Shown here piece after piece: positions 28,848 to 37,539 of a DNA stretch of 64,000 nucleotides. This DNA comes from Flavobacteriia bacterium. GTDB taxonomy: Bacteria > Bacteroidota > Bacteroidia > Flavobacteriales_D > Crocinitomicaceae. The notes under the pieces are model-generated. The model was not told the DNA's origin. It saw only the letters and a list, made by a program, of their open reading frames with translations, and did not search any database. The stretch spans positions 62,001 to 126,000 of the forward strand of contig JACPDW010000018.1 of NCBI GenBank assembly GCA_016183815.1, written 5' to 3'. Numbering within the stretch: the first letter of the stretch is position 1; each line of letters begins with the position of its first letter. A program made the position numbers and the translations under genes.

Positions 28848-31006
28848 AAAAATTTTGTTTGATTGTCAATTTCAAATGTTGTTAATTGTTTATTAACAAA
28901 GGTTAAAGCATATTGTTTGTCAGTCTTATTTCTTCCAAAAAATTGCATGTTTACTTTGGATTGTATTTGAAAATCTGTTGGTTCATGTTCGTTATTTATT
29001 TCTACAAAAATAGATTTATAGCTAATTTTAGTGAACAAATAAAATGGAGCAATAATATCTTGAATAAATTTAACTACCTTATTTGAAAAATAATGCAATG
29101 GAATTTGATCTTCTACCTCTAAATTGGAATAAACACCTAAAATAACTCTATTACAAGCCAAATAAAAATCAAACAATAAAGATTTTTTATCTCCCTCAAA
29201 ATCAATGAAATAAAACAACGTTCCATCGTTCACGAAATAGGCAAATGATTTGCTTTTTGGACAATAAATGTAACTTGTATTCCAAGCATTAGTAAGTATT
29301 TCCCATTCGTATTGATTTCCATCTAAAGAGGTTAATTTTATTTTTTTCCCTGGATGAAATTGAAAAGTTTGGCTTAATACCTCATCAGGTTTTACGGCTT
29401 GTATCACTGAATTTTCTTTAGGAACTTCAAAATATTTTAAAGATAATTTAGTTTTTATATTCTCAACTTTTTCTTTTTCAATGAAATAGGCAAGAGGGTA
29501 ATGTAATGTTGTCCAACCAATCATTGGATTAAGTTGAATTTGAAAGTGTATATGTGGCTCAGGTGATCTTCCTGAGTTTCCACAGGTAGCTAAAAGAGTA
29601 CCTTTTGTTACAAAATCTCCGATTTGTACTTTAAACGAATCCTTTTTAATGTGACTAATTTGAGAATATAAACCATTTAAATGATTTATAACGATAGTAT
29701 TACCCCAATTATTCTCAACATCTACTTCTCCAATTGGGTTGTCTTCGATGGTGTTTTCTAAAAAATACACATAACCATCTGCGGGTGCTAAAACTGGTTT
29801 GTTATAACAATAAAAATCTTTTAATGAAGCTCCATTATTTTGATAGGTTTTTTCTTCAAAATCAACAATAGAAAAATCAAGGGCATGTTTATATTCGTTT
29901 AAATGGGTGATTTTTCCATCGTAACCTTGGGTAACTTTCCATTCTCCCCAAAAAGGCAAAGAAAATTTAAAAAAATGAGCATTTTTAAATCGATTTAAAG
30001 AAGAAACATATTTATAAATGGTCTTTTCTGCTGAATAATATTGAATACTAACTATATGTAAATATTTGTGTATTGCTCTATGGTTAAGCAAAAACATTGT
30101 TAATACTACACAAACAGTAAAAGAAAAGGTAAAGGCATTGAGCTGAAATACTAATAAAATTTTATTGAAAAACAAGTACAACAATAGTAACACTGGAACC
30201 ATAATTATTACCAGTAAATATGTCCATTTGTTAGGAATGAGGTAAAAACCACCCAAAGCAATTGCCATAAAAATATAGTTTGCACCAGTGAGATTTACAT
30301 TTAAATCATTCACATTTGCTCCAATTAAATTATAAAAAATAAAGGCAACAAATAATCCAATTAAGGTTAAAGTAAACGTAATACGAGAAAAATAGATTAA
30401 TCCAATGGAAATTAAAACTCCAGCAAAGATAGTTGGTTGAAAAAATACACTTCCTAAAGTTTTTAAATATACTTCGATAGCTTTAGGTAATTGAAGAAAA
30501 TCCATCGAATGGGCTACTTGATAAAAAAAATCAGATTGGTTTGTTTCTTGAAAAGTTTCTAATAGTGTCATTTCATTGATTTCCAAATCAGGCAATGTTC
30601 TGATTCCCAATGAAACAATCCAAAAAGTGAATAAGAAAGGTAAAGAAACCATTGGAGCATTGTATTTTGCTAACATAGTTGATATCCAAACTGTATTGAT
30701 TAACAATAAAACCATGGAGGAAACACAAACTAAAACAAATACAGAATTGATTTCATATAATCTTACCAATGAAATTGATAACAGAACAGCATTAAAGCCA
30801 TATACTCCATCTTTAATCCATTCTTTATTTAAACCTATTAATAAGGATAAAGCATTGATTGCAATAACAAATAGAATACTTATAATAGCACTAATTGGAT
30901 AAAAAAAACAAACTACAAGTAAAAAGATAGCCAATACTTTATTTGTCGAGAAAAAAATCTGAGCATAACTGTTTAAAGTACTATCAATCCAAAATTTGAG
31001 TTGCAT
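28835..31006 (-). CDS. Urea transporter (UT family) fused to M23 metallopeptidase
   Basis: Fusion protein of 723 residues. Residues about 1-310 are strongly hydrophobic, with 9-10 helices and UT-family segments (ALSLLIGLNKEWIKDGVYGFNAVLL in parts, and LTGANYIF...GGFYLIP), so this is a urea-type channel. Residues about 355-520 form an M23 (LytM-like) domain with the zinc motif HALD (near 372) and HIHF (near 484), plus the canonical GNSGRSPEPH, so it looks catalytically complete. About 200 further residues of unknown fold follow. Such fusions exist in Bacteroidota but their substrate is not established. It starts 6 bases after the decarboxylase gene. Confidence 0.82.
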   Translation of the reverse strand: MQLKFWIDSTLNSYAQIFFSTNKVLAIFLLVVCFFYPISAIISILFVIAINALSLLIGLNKEWIKDGVYGFNAVLLSISLVRLYEINSVFVLVCVSSMVLLLINTVWISTMLAKYNAPMVSLPFLFTFWIVSLGIRTLPDLEINEMTLLETFQETNQSDFFYQVAHSMDFLQLPKAIEVYLKTLGSVFFQPTIFAGVLISIGLIYFSRITFTLTLIGLFVAFIFYNLIGANVNDLNVNLTGANYIFMAIALGGFYLIPNKWTYLLVIIMVPVLLLLYLFFNKILLVFQLNAFTFSFTVCVVLTMFLLNHRAIHKYLHIVSIQYYSAEKTIYKYVSSLNRFKNAHFFKFSLPFWGEWKVTQGYDGKITHLNEYKHALDFSIVDFEEKTYQNNGASLKDFYCYNKPVLAPADGYVYFLENTIEDNPIGEVDVENNWGNTIVINHLNGLYSQISHIKKDSFKVQIGDFVTKGTLLATCGNSGRSPEPHIHFQIQLNPMIGWTTLHYPLAYFIEKEKVENIKTKLSLKYFEVPKENSVIQAVKPDEVLSQTFQFHPGKKIKLTSLDGNQYEWEILTNAWNTSYIYCPKSKSFAYFVNDGTLFYFIDFEGDKKSLLFDFYLACNRVILGVYSNLEVEDQIPLHYFSNKVVKFIQDIIAPFYLFTKISYKSIFVEINNEHEPTDFQIQSKVNMQFFGRNKTDKQYALTFVNKQLTTFEIDNQTKFLCEF

Positions 31007-31012
31007 TCTTTA

Positions 31013-32374
31013 TTATAAATTTATAGATTTTAAATGTTTTGGCATTTTCTCCATTTGATTTATTGTGTCTAATGTTTCATTTTCTCTAATAATATGAGTT
31101 TTACCGTCCATATCGATCAAAACAACTTTTGGTCGCATAGTTATAAATTGCATCCACTGTGTCATATTGTAAGCTCCTACACGATGAACAACCACATTAT
31201 CACCTCTGTTTAACAATGGTAAAGTGACCGATTCTCTTACGCAATCAATATTCATACAAAGTGGACCGTAAACCACCATATCTTCAACATGATGTGAAAA
31301 CTCTTGAGCTGGACTAATTTTATGATTATACCAAAAAGCAGTAAATAAAATATTAACACCAAAATCCATTACAATTGATCTTCTTCCGTCGCTTAATCGT
31401 TTGATTGCAATTACACTTCCCAATAAATGTGCAGCATCGTCAATCATAGCCCTTCCTGTTTCCAAGATTAAAGTGGGTAAATTTTCTTGTTTAAATCCAA
31501 AATTCAATAAAGTTGAGGTAATCGCTTCTGCATAATCATCTACAGATGGAATTATATCTGAACCTTGTAAATAGGATCCTTTTAATGTATTAGCTGAAGC
31601 AAATCCACCACCTAAATCTAAATAGCTGATTGTTTTTTCATATCTTAATTGAATATTCATGGCTAAATCAGAAAGTTTCCAAGCTGCAACAGAGTATGCG
31701 TTTGCGGATAACATATATGTGCCGATGTGACAATGTAAACCAACCAATTCCATCAATTCAGGATGAGACATAATTTTATTAATCGCATTCCAAGCTTGTC
31801 CATTTTCGTAATTAAAACCAAATCTATCCCACATTGGATAAATTCCAGTGTCCATGTTTACTCGAATGGCAACCCTAGCTTTCTTTTTTTTGTTTTCTAA
31901 TAATTCAACCAAAAGATATAATTCATCTAAGTGATCAATATGAATTAGAGATTCATTGTCCACTGCAATAGAAAGGTCTTCAATAGATTTATCTGGACCG
32001 TTAAAAATAATTTTTTTCCCTGGTACACCATTTTGTATTGCTTTTTGATATTCATACATGGAAACCACTTCAGCCCAGCTGCCTTCTTGATGAAAAATAT
32101 TACATACAGCGTTGAGGTAATTGGTTTTATAACTCCAAGCAAATTGTACTTTTGGATATCTTGTTTTAAAAGCTCTTACTGCTTCGTGATAGGTTTTTCT
32201 AATTTGTCTTTCTGAAATAACAAAAACAGGAGAACCATAATCGGCAATTAATTTTTTAACAGGAACTCCTTCAATTGCAGTAACTGGAGCGTATTCTGTT
32301 TTAGTACCAAATTTATTCATTGTACCTGTATTCAATTTTTGAATATAAGGTCTTTCATAAGATTTTTTTGACAT
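31013..32374 (-). CDS. PLP-dependent fold-type III decarboxylase (diaminopimelate/ornithine/arginine decarboxylase family)
   Basis: Enzyme of the alanine-racemase-fold decarboxylase family, 453 residues. Visible: the PLP lysine K83 in FAWSYKTN, GLHCHIGT, a glycine-rich phosphate loop LDLGGGFAS, ETGRAMI where diaminopimelate decarboxylase has EPGRA, and a C-terminal GAYNMTQWMQF. The usual CESGD substrate motif is replaced by CMNIDCV, so the substrate probably differs from diaminopimelate. A separate lysA elsewhere cannot be excluded. The gene lies between an ATP-grasp gene (33-base gap) and the urea channel-M23 gene, which points to a specialised pathway rather than lysine synthesis. Confidence 0.85.
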   Translation of the reverse strand: MSKKSYERPYIQKLNTGTMNKFGTKTEYAPVTAIEGVPVKKLIADYGSPVFVISERQIRKTYHEAVRAFKTRYPKVQFAWSYKTNYLNAVCNIFHQEGSWAEVVSMYEYQKAIQNGVPGKKIIFNGPDKSIEDLSIAVDNESLIHIDHLDELYLLVELLENKKKKARVAIRVNMDTGIYPMWDRFGFNYENGQAWNAINKIMSHPELMELVGLHCHIGTYMLSANAYSVAAWKLSDLAMNIQLRYEKTISYLDLGGGFASANTLKGSYLQGSDIIPSVDDYAEAITSTLLNFGFKQENLPTLILETGRAMIDDAAHLLGSVIAIKRLSDGRRSIVMDFGVNILFTAFWYNHKISPAQEFSHHVEDMVVYGPLCMNIDCVRESVTLPLLNRGDNVVVHRVGAYNMTQWMQFITMRPKVVLIDMDGKTHIIRENETLDTINQMEKMPKHLKSINL

Positions 32375-32407
32375 AATTTTTAAATTAAACGGTTCATATT
32401 TTAAAAG

Positions 32408-33457
32408 TTACAATTCACCAAAAGTGGATATTTTTTCAAATTCTGATAAGGAAACGATTTGGTCGTAAGCATATCTAATAAACAGTTTACCTGATTCATA
32501 GGATTCAAATGCTTTAACATCTATTCCTAAAGCCATTTTTAATAAGGCCTCTGGGTGATTTTGACCACAGCCGACAGAAAGATAAACCCATGCGGGGAAA
32601 CGAGGATTCATTTCTAACAAATAGTATTCTCCTTTATTAGATTTGATGAATTCCAATTCACAACCACCTCTCCATTTAGAATTGGCAATAACTCTGTTTG
32701 CAATTTCAATTAATTGATTGTCTTCTAATGATACTCCAGCCCATGCTTTTCCCTTATCGGTAATATACAATTTTCTCATTGGAATCGCCCCAATACATTT
32801 TCCTTTTCCGTCACCAATAGCTGTTACATTTACCTCGTTACCAGAAACAAACTCTTGAATGATAATAGGATAACCCCATTTTGCACTAATTTTGTTGACG
32901 TAACTTACCGCTTGTTCTGGAGTTGAAGCAATTGAAGCATCATAATATTTACCTTTGACAACAAGTGGGTAAGTGAATTTGTCTTCCAACTGGTAAATTT
33001 CGGAAGGAGAAAAAATCATTTTTGCAAACGGCACTTTCACATCATTTTTTTCTCCAAATTCAAATAAAACTGATTTATGACGACTTTCAAACTGCTCTAA
33101 TTCAGGTAAAAAAGTAGCTATTTGATAATCTTTTTTAAGTGTCGGTGAAAGTTTAATAAAATTGTGTAATTCTGCATCAAAATTGGGAATAATACAGTCT
33201 AGTTTTTCTATTGAATGAATGTATTGTATTCTCTCTAATAAACTAGAAGTACCAGCAGAAGGCATTGGAATTTGATAGGTTTTATCAACCAAATCATGCA
33301 TATATATTCCAGGTTCAAGTGTTTCATAACTTAAGCCAATAATCCGAACATCAAAATATTCACTATCTTTTAGTGCTCTAATAACTGGAATACCAGGTCC
33401 GGGACTGTCAATATTATTTAAGCCAGTTACACCAACTACTACCTTTTTTTTACTCAT
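32408..33457 (-). CDS. ATP-grasp carboxylate-amine ligase, CarB-like
   Basis: ATP-grasp enzyme of 349 residues that would form an amide or peptide bond through an acyl-phosphate. The N-terminal pre-ATP-grasp domain opens with VVVGVTGLNNIDSPGPGIP. The ATP-binding part contains FTYPLVVKGKYYDAS, a QEFVSGNEVNVTAIG lid region, and the Mg/ATP site GCELEFIKSN...YLLEMNPRFPAW. The layout resembles carbamoyl-phosphate-synthase-like ATP-grasps found in biosynthetic operons. The start overlaps the end of the PqqD-like gene by 8 bases and the end is 33 bases from the decarboxylase gene. Substrates are unknown. Confidence 0.85.
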   Translation of the reverse strand: MSKKKVVVGVTGLNNIDSPGPGIPVIRALKDSEYFDVRIIGLSYETLEPGIYMHDLVDKTYQIPMPSAGTSSLLERIQYIHSIEKLDCIIPNFDAELHNFIKLSPTLKKDYQIATFLPELEQFESRHKSVLFEFGEKNDVKVPFAKMIFSPSEIYQLEDKFTYPLVVKGKYYDASIASTPEQAVSYVNKISAKWGYPIIIQEFVSGNEVNVTAIGDGKGKCIGAIPMRKLYITDKGKAWAGVSLEDNQLIEIANRVIANSKWRGGCELEFIKSNKGEYYLLEMNPRFPAWVYLSVGCGQNHPEALLKMALGIDVKAFESYESGKLFIRYAYDQIVSLSEFEKISTFGEL

Positions 33458-33701
33458 TTTCGTCTAACATTAATTGATAACTTTTTAACATCGCAAAGAA
33501 ATCCGATAAATCCTTATCTGCATTCACTTTATCCACATTAAAATGTAGGACAATTTGACTTATGATTTCCTCTTTGGATTTTTTTTGTTTTAATAAATCA
33601 ATAATAAACTTCCCAACTTCATTTGTTGAAAATGAATCACCAGTTGATGGATTAAATATAAACCCTGTATCACTGATTGCTAAATTTTTATTTACGTACA
33701 T
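33450..33701 (-). CDS. PqqD-like small protein
   Basis: An 83-residue protein of the PqqD family: an N-terminal beta hairpin (ISDTGFIFNPSTGDSFSTNEVG) followed by a winged-helix region (IIDLLKQKKSKEEIISQI). PqqD-type domains bind precursor peptides for radical-SAM or other modifying enzymes. No radical SAM gene is present here; an ATP-grasp gene follows with an 8-base overlap. The ATG at 33701 is preferred; the longer reading starts with TTG at 33719. This is first in the operon. The upstream 200 bases show no clear TAnnTTTG promoter. Confidence 0.75.
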   Translation of the reverse strand: MYVNKNLAISDTGFIFNPSTGDSFSTNEVGKFIIDLLKQKKSKEEIISQIVLHFNVDKVNADKDLSDFFAMLKSYQLMLDENE

Positions 33702-33931
33702 AAGTAAACTTTTTAACAAACATACGTAAAAAAAAAGAAAAGGTTAAACTATGTATAGGTAAATAGATAAAAAGTATCGGTAATTGTTTAAATCATCGGT
33801 TTAATTTTGCAATTTATGTCTAAAATTTGTGGAGTAATTTAGAAAAATGCTTAATCGATAAATAAGATTACAATTTTTAAAATTAAACAACTTTTTGATG
33901 CTTATTGATACTTGAAATCGAGAGTCAATTA
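33702..33931. other. Gene-free spacer between PqqD-like operon and FAD reductase
   Basis: A 230-base A/T-rich spacer between two minus-strand genes. It must contain the promoter of the PqqD-like operon, but no exact TAnnTTTG box, hairpin terminator or ORF was found. Confidence 0.5.
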
Positions 33932-35068
33932 TTAAATTCCAATCAATTTCTTTCTTAAAGTTTTTGCAATATTTTTTGGGTATCTTTTTTCACCACTAAA
34001 AATGTCTGTCATTGCTTCACAAAATTTTTCACCGTATTTTTTAATTAAAATGTTTCTAATTTTAACTTGATTATAAAATAAGTTGGCTAAATATTCAGCG
34101 GATTTAAATTCTTGTACAATATTGTCGTTTAACTTTTGAGTATAAATTTTATGAATATTTTCCTTATCCAATTGCCCTTCGATGATTGATTCTGCTGCAA
34201 TTTGACCACTTAAAAGTGCATTAGAAATACCTTCAGCTGTTATTGGGTCTGGTAAACCAGCAGCATCTCCTGTTAGTAGTACCCTGTTTTTCATAAAACC
34301 ATCCGTTCTTGAAGAGATTGGAATCTGAAAACCATGTAACTGTTCACTTTTTATTTGTTTGATTTCCAAATAATTAACATAAGATTTTAAGTGTAATTTC
34401 AAATCTAATTTATCTCTTTTTGAAGAAAATAATCCTAATGAAAGGTGGTTTTTTTTAGGAAAAGACCAAGCATATCCTTGAGAAATAAAATCTATATCAA
34501 ATCTAACAGTTTTTGAAAGTCTTTGCCATTCTTCCTCACCAACTTCAATTTCATACTCTAAGGCAGGGATAAGTTTTCGAGTGTCTTTTGTCCACCCTGA
34601 TATTTTAGCAACAGTACTGTAAACACCATCAGCTGCAATAACATATTTGGAATTAAAAATTGATTTATCTGTTTGTATTTCAGCATAATCGTTTTTACAA
34701 TCAACTGAAATTACTTTTTGTTCTGTAAAAATTTCAGCACCAGAATTCTTTGCTTCGTTTACTAAAAAATGGTCAAAATCATCTCTCATTACCATTGAAA
34801 TTACTGGAAAATCTCTTTTAGATTTAAGATGAATATCCTGCCCATAAAAAAACAAATCTACTTCGTTAAACTCTTTTTTTACAACGGATTCAATATCAAA
34901 GGGCAACATTTTTCGTCCCCTCCAAACCAAACCACCACCACAAGTTTTGTATCTTGGTAAGTTTTCTTTTTCTAAAACGGCTACTTTTAAACCATTTTTA
35001 GCTAAATAATATGCTGCCATTGAACCAGATGGTCCAGAACCAACAACAATTACGTCATATAAAATCAT
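33932..35068 (-). CDS. FAD-dependent oxidoreductase, geranylgeranyl reductase family
   Basis: Flavoprotein of 378 residues with the dinucleotide-binding GSGPSG at residues 10-15, the KTCGGGLVWRG segment typical of geranylgeranyl reductases, and the second FAD motif VLLTGDAAGLPDPITAEG-type region near residue 270. Such enzymes reduce isoprenoid double bonds or hydroxylate lipid-like substrates; in Bacteroidota the exact substrate is usually unknown. It lies 37 bases after the cystathionine beta-synthase gene on the same strand. Confidence 0.85.
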   Translation of the reverse strand: MILYDVIVVGSGPSGSMAAYYLAKNGLKVAVLEKENLPRYKTCGGGLVWRGRKMLPFDIESVVKKEFNEVDLFFYGQDIHLKSKRDFPVISMVMRDDFDHFLVNEAKNSGAEIFTEQKVISVDCKNDYAEIQTDKSIFNSKYVIAADGVYSTVAKISGWTKDTRKLIPALEYEIEVGEEEWQRLSKTVRFDIDFISQGYAWSFPKKNHLSLGLFSSKRDKLDLKLHLKSYVNYLEIKQIKSEQLHGFQIPISSRTDGFMKNRVLLTGDAAGLPDPITAEGISNALLSGQIAAESIIEGQLDKENIHKIYTQKLNDNIVQEFKSAEYLANLFYNQVKIRNILIKKYGEKFCEAMTDIFSGEKRYPKNIAKTLRKKLIGI

Positions 35069-35105
35069 TTATAACTAAATTTTGTGAGTATAATTTTCAA
35101 TAAAA

Positions 35106-36467
35106 TTAAGCTATTGATGCAATCACATCATGTCTTGTAATGATATGAAATGTTTTATCATCTCTCTCTACTATTACAGCAGGTGTTTCTTTATTAATCA
35201 ATTTTGAAATTTCTTCAATACGAGTATTTTCATTCACAATTGGAAAGGGTTTTTGCATTATACTTGAAATAGGAGCGTTTAATTTTGTTTGATCATCCAC
35301 CAAGAGTTGAAAAGTATGAGTGTCGTCTAACGAACCAACAAATTTACCATCACGTAAAACAGGTATTTGTGAGATTGAGTATTTTCTCATTTTAGCAATA
35401 GCATGAGAAACTAATTCTTCTGCAAAAACGGATACTAAAGGTTCATCTTGATGTTTAAGCACCAAATCTTTTGCTGTTGTATGTTCTTCTACTAAAAATC
35501 CCCTTTCACGCATCCAATCGTCGTTAAAGATTTTTCCGACATATCTAGATCCATGGTCATGAAATAAAACGACAACAACATCGTCAGGTTTTAATTCATC
35601 TTTAAGTTGAATTATTCCTTTAATAGCAGCACCAGCGGAGTTTCCAACAAAAATCCCTTCTTCTCTTGCTAATTTTCTGGTATAAACAGCTGCGTCTTTA
35701 TCTGTTACCTTTTCAAAACGATCAATTAAATCAAAATCTACATTTTTAGGTAAAATATCTTCTCCAATACCTTCAGTGATGTAGGGATATATTTCATTTT
35801 CATCAAAAATTCCAGTTTCTTTATATTTTTTAAAAACAGAACCGTAAGTGTCTATTCCCCATATTTTTATATTCGGATTTCTTTCTTTCAGATATTTTGC
35901 TACTCCAGAAATTGTTCCTCCTGTTCCGACTCCAACAACAAAATGGGTAATTTTACCATCAGTTTGTTCCCAAATTTCTGGTCCAGTTGATTCATAATGG
36001 GCTTGTCTATTTGAAAGATTGTCGTATTGATTTACGTACCAAGAATTTGGTGTTTCTTTTGCTAATCTTCTTGATACTGAATAATAGGAACGTGGGTCGT
36101 TAGGTTCAACAGCTGTAGGACAAACGACTACTTCAGCACCAACTGCTCTTAAGATATCCATTTTTTCTTTCGATTGCTTGTCATTTAAAACACAAATTAA
36201 TTTGTATCCTTTAATAATACACGCCAGAGCAAGTCCCATACCTGTATTTCCAGATGTGCCTTCAATTACTGTTCCTCCAGGTTTAAGTAAGCCGGATTTT
36301 TCAGCATCGTCAATCATTTTAACGGCCATTCTATCTTTAACAGAATTGCCAGGATTTGTTGTTTCAATTTTTGCTAAAATGGTGGCCTTAATGCCGTTGG
36401 TCAATTTGTTTAACCTAACAATTGGGGTGTTTCCAATGGTTTCTAATATATTGTTATAGATTTTCAT
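35106..36467 (-). CDS. Cystathionine beta-synthase (PLP synthase plus CBS pair)
   Basis: Condenses serine and homocysteine to cystathionine (or acts as a cysteine synthase). The 453-residue protein has the PLP lysine K44 in NPGNSVKDR, the phosphate loop GTSGNTGMGLA and VGVGTGGTISGVAKYLK, followed at about residues 335-453 by two CBS domains, an adenosyl-ligand sensor module. There is no N-terminal haem domain, as is usual in bacteria. The start at 36467 (MKIYNNILETIGNTP) is chosen because an in-frame start at 36488 would fall in the promoter box at 36486-36493. Confidence 0.92.
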   Translation of the reverse strand: MKIYNNILETIGNTPIVRLNKLTNGIKATILAKIETTNPGNSVKDRMAVKMIDDAEKSGLLKPGGTVIEGTSGNTGMGLALACIIKGYKLICVLNDKQSKEKMDILRAVGAEVVVCPTAVEPNDPRSYYSVSRRLAKETPNSWYVNQYDNLSNRQAHYESTGPEIWEQTDGKITHFVVGVGTGGTISGVAKYLKERNPNIKIWGIDTYGSVFKKYKETGIFDENEIYPYITEGIGEDILPKNVDFDLIDRFEKVTDKDAAVYTRKLAREEGIFVGNSAGAAIKGIIQLKDELKPDDVVVVLFHDHGSRYVGKIFNDDWMRERGFLVEEHTTAKDLVLKHQDEPLVSVFAEELVSHAIAKMRKYSISQIPVLRDGKFVGSLDDTHTFQLLVDDQTKLNAPISSIMQKPFPIVNENTRIEEISKLINKETPAVIVERDDKTFHIITRHDVIASIA

Positions 36468-36485
36468 ATATTTTTTTATTGTATG

Positions 36486-36493
36486 CAAAGATA
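36486..36493 (-). promoter_or_regulatory. -7 box of the cystathionine beta-synthase gene
   Basis: Minus-strand TATCTTTG, the most common -7 form in this phylum, 19 bases before the chosen ATG. Confidence 0.6.
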
Positions 36494-36534
36494 AATCAAT
36501 TTATAAAATAATAGGATTACAATTGGTATTTATG

Positions 36535-37539
36535 TCAAATTCTAATTCCTAATCCCATTTCTATCCAATTATGAACAATTCTTATCCTTGATTCGCTTAT
36601 TGGGATACTGTTAAATTCAAGAGAATATATAAAATTAACAAAAAAATGATCTGCATTATAACCCAATTGACTTTTAAAATTAAAATAAGTAGGAAAATTA
36701 AATTTTGTTCTTTCACCTATTGTTCTTTGATAAAATCGTTGGTATTGTAGTCCTGCTCCAGCGTGAATCAAAGGTGTGAAATGTAATTTATTTTTTACAA
36801 ATTGATAAGCGAATCCCATCGAAAATATTGTACTAATAAAATTTCCATAAGAAAATTGATTGGTTGATGGATAGTGTTCAATGAGTGGAAACGGAACCAT
36901 ATTTGTGTCTCCTTCAATTCTTTGATAACGTTCACTAACAAAAAGAAGAAAAGAACCTGCACTTTTTTTTTGTCTTTCTGACTGAGCAAAAGCAGCATTT
37001 AAAGAAAATTTTTTATTAAAATTTAAGCCAAAATTTATACCAGCTTCAAAAATTCTTAAATTATCTAATTTTGGGTATTCTGAACTGTCTTTATGCCATT
37101 TAGGATAATGTTTCTGTGGTTCAAAAAGATAAAAACCTAAATAATCTCTATAAAATAAAGTCCATAATAATGTTCTTCCCTGAATGTTTAAATTGATGTT
37201 TCTCGATTTAGTATTTCCATACTTGTTTTTATAATTATCAGAAGTTGGAATCTTTACAGCAAAAGAAATAAAAACTTTTTTAATTTTCATTGATAAACCC
37301 ACCACTCTTGGCATAGCAGGTTTCCATGTGAAAGAGTTGGCATCATTAACTAAACGTCCACTTACATTAAACCAAACACTTGGCAGAACAAACCTCGGTC
37401 TGATCATAAAATTTTGCTTAAATACATGAATATTTTCAGGAACTTGTTCTTCTTTTGATTTTTTTTTATCTTTATTATCTTGAGAAAAAAAATGTGAGAA
37501 TAAAAATAAGGTTATACCAATAAAAATAAAAATTCTCAT
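36535..37539 (-). CDS. DUF4421 family outer-membrane protein
   Basis: Predicted outer-membrane beta-barrel of 334 residues with a signal peptide (about 1-20) and a short Lys-rich stretch just after it. The alternating strand pattern, aromatic residues and last residues GLGIRI fit the DUF4421 family, whose function is unknown. Its start overlaps the gldA stop region by 4 bases, so it is co-translated with the gliding ATPase, which may hint at an envelope role linked to motility or transport. That link is inferred from position. Confidence 0.72.
   Translation of the reverse strand: MRIFIFIGITLFLFSHFFSQDNKDKKKSKEEQVPENIHVFKQNFMIRPRFVLPSVWFNVSGRLVNDANSFTWKPAMPRVVGLSMKIKKVFISFAVKIPTSDNYKNKYGNTKSRNINLNIQGRTLLWTLFYRDYLGFYLFEPQKHYPKWHKDSSEYPKLDNLRIFEAGINFGLNFNKKFSLNAAFAQSERQKKSAGSFLLFVSERYQRIEGDTNMVPFPLIEHYPSTNQFSYGNFISTIFSMGFAYQFVKNKLHFTPLIHAGAGLQYQRFYQRTIGERTKFNFPTYFNFKSQLGYNADHFFVNFIYSLEFNSIPISESRIRIVHNWIEMGLGIRI

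Noticed and set aside
36468-36488. Longer cystathionine beta-synthase start
   Set aside because: It overlaps the TATCTTTG -7 box; the ATG at 36467 gives a normal N-terminus.
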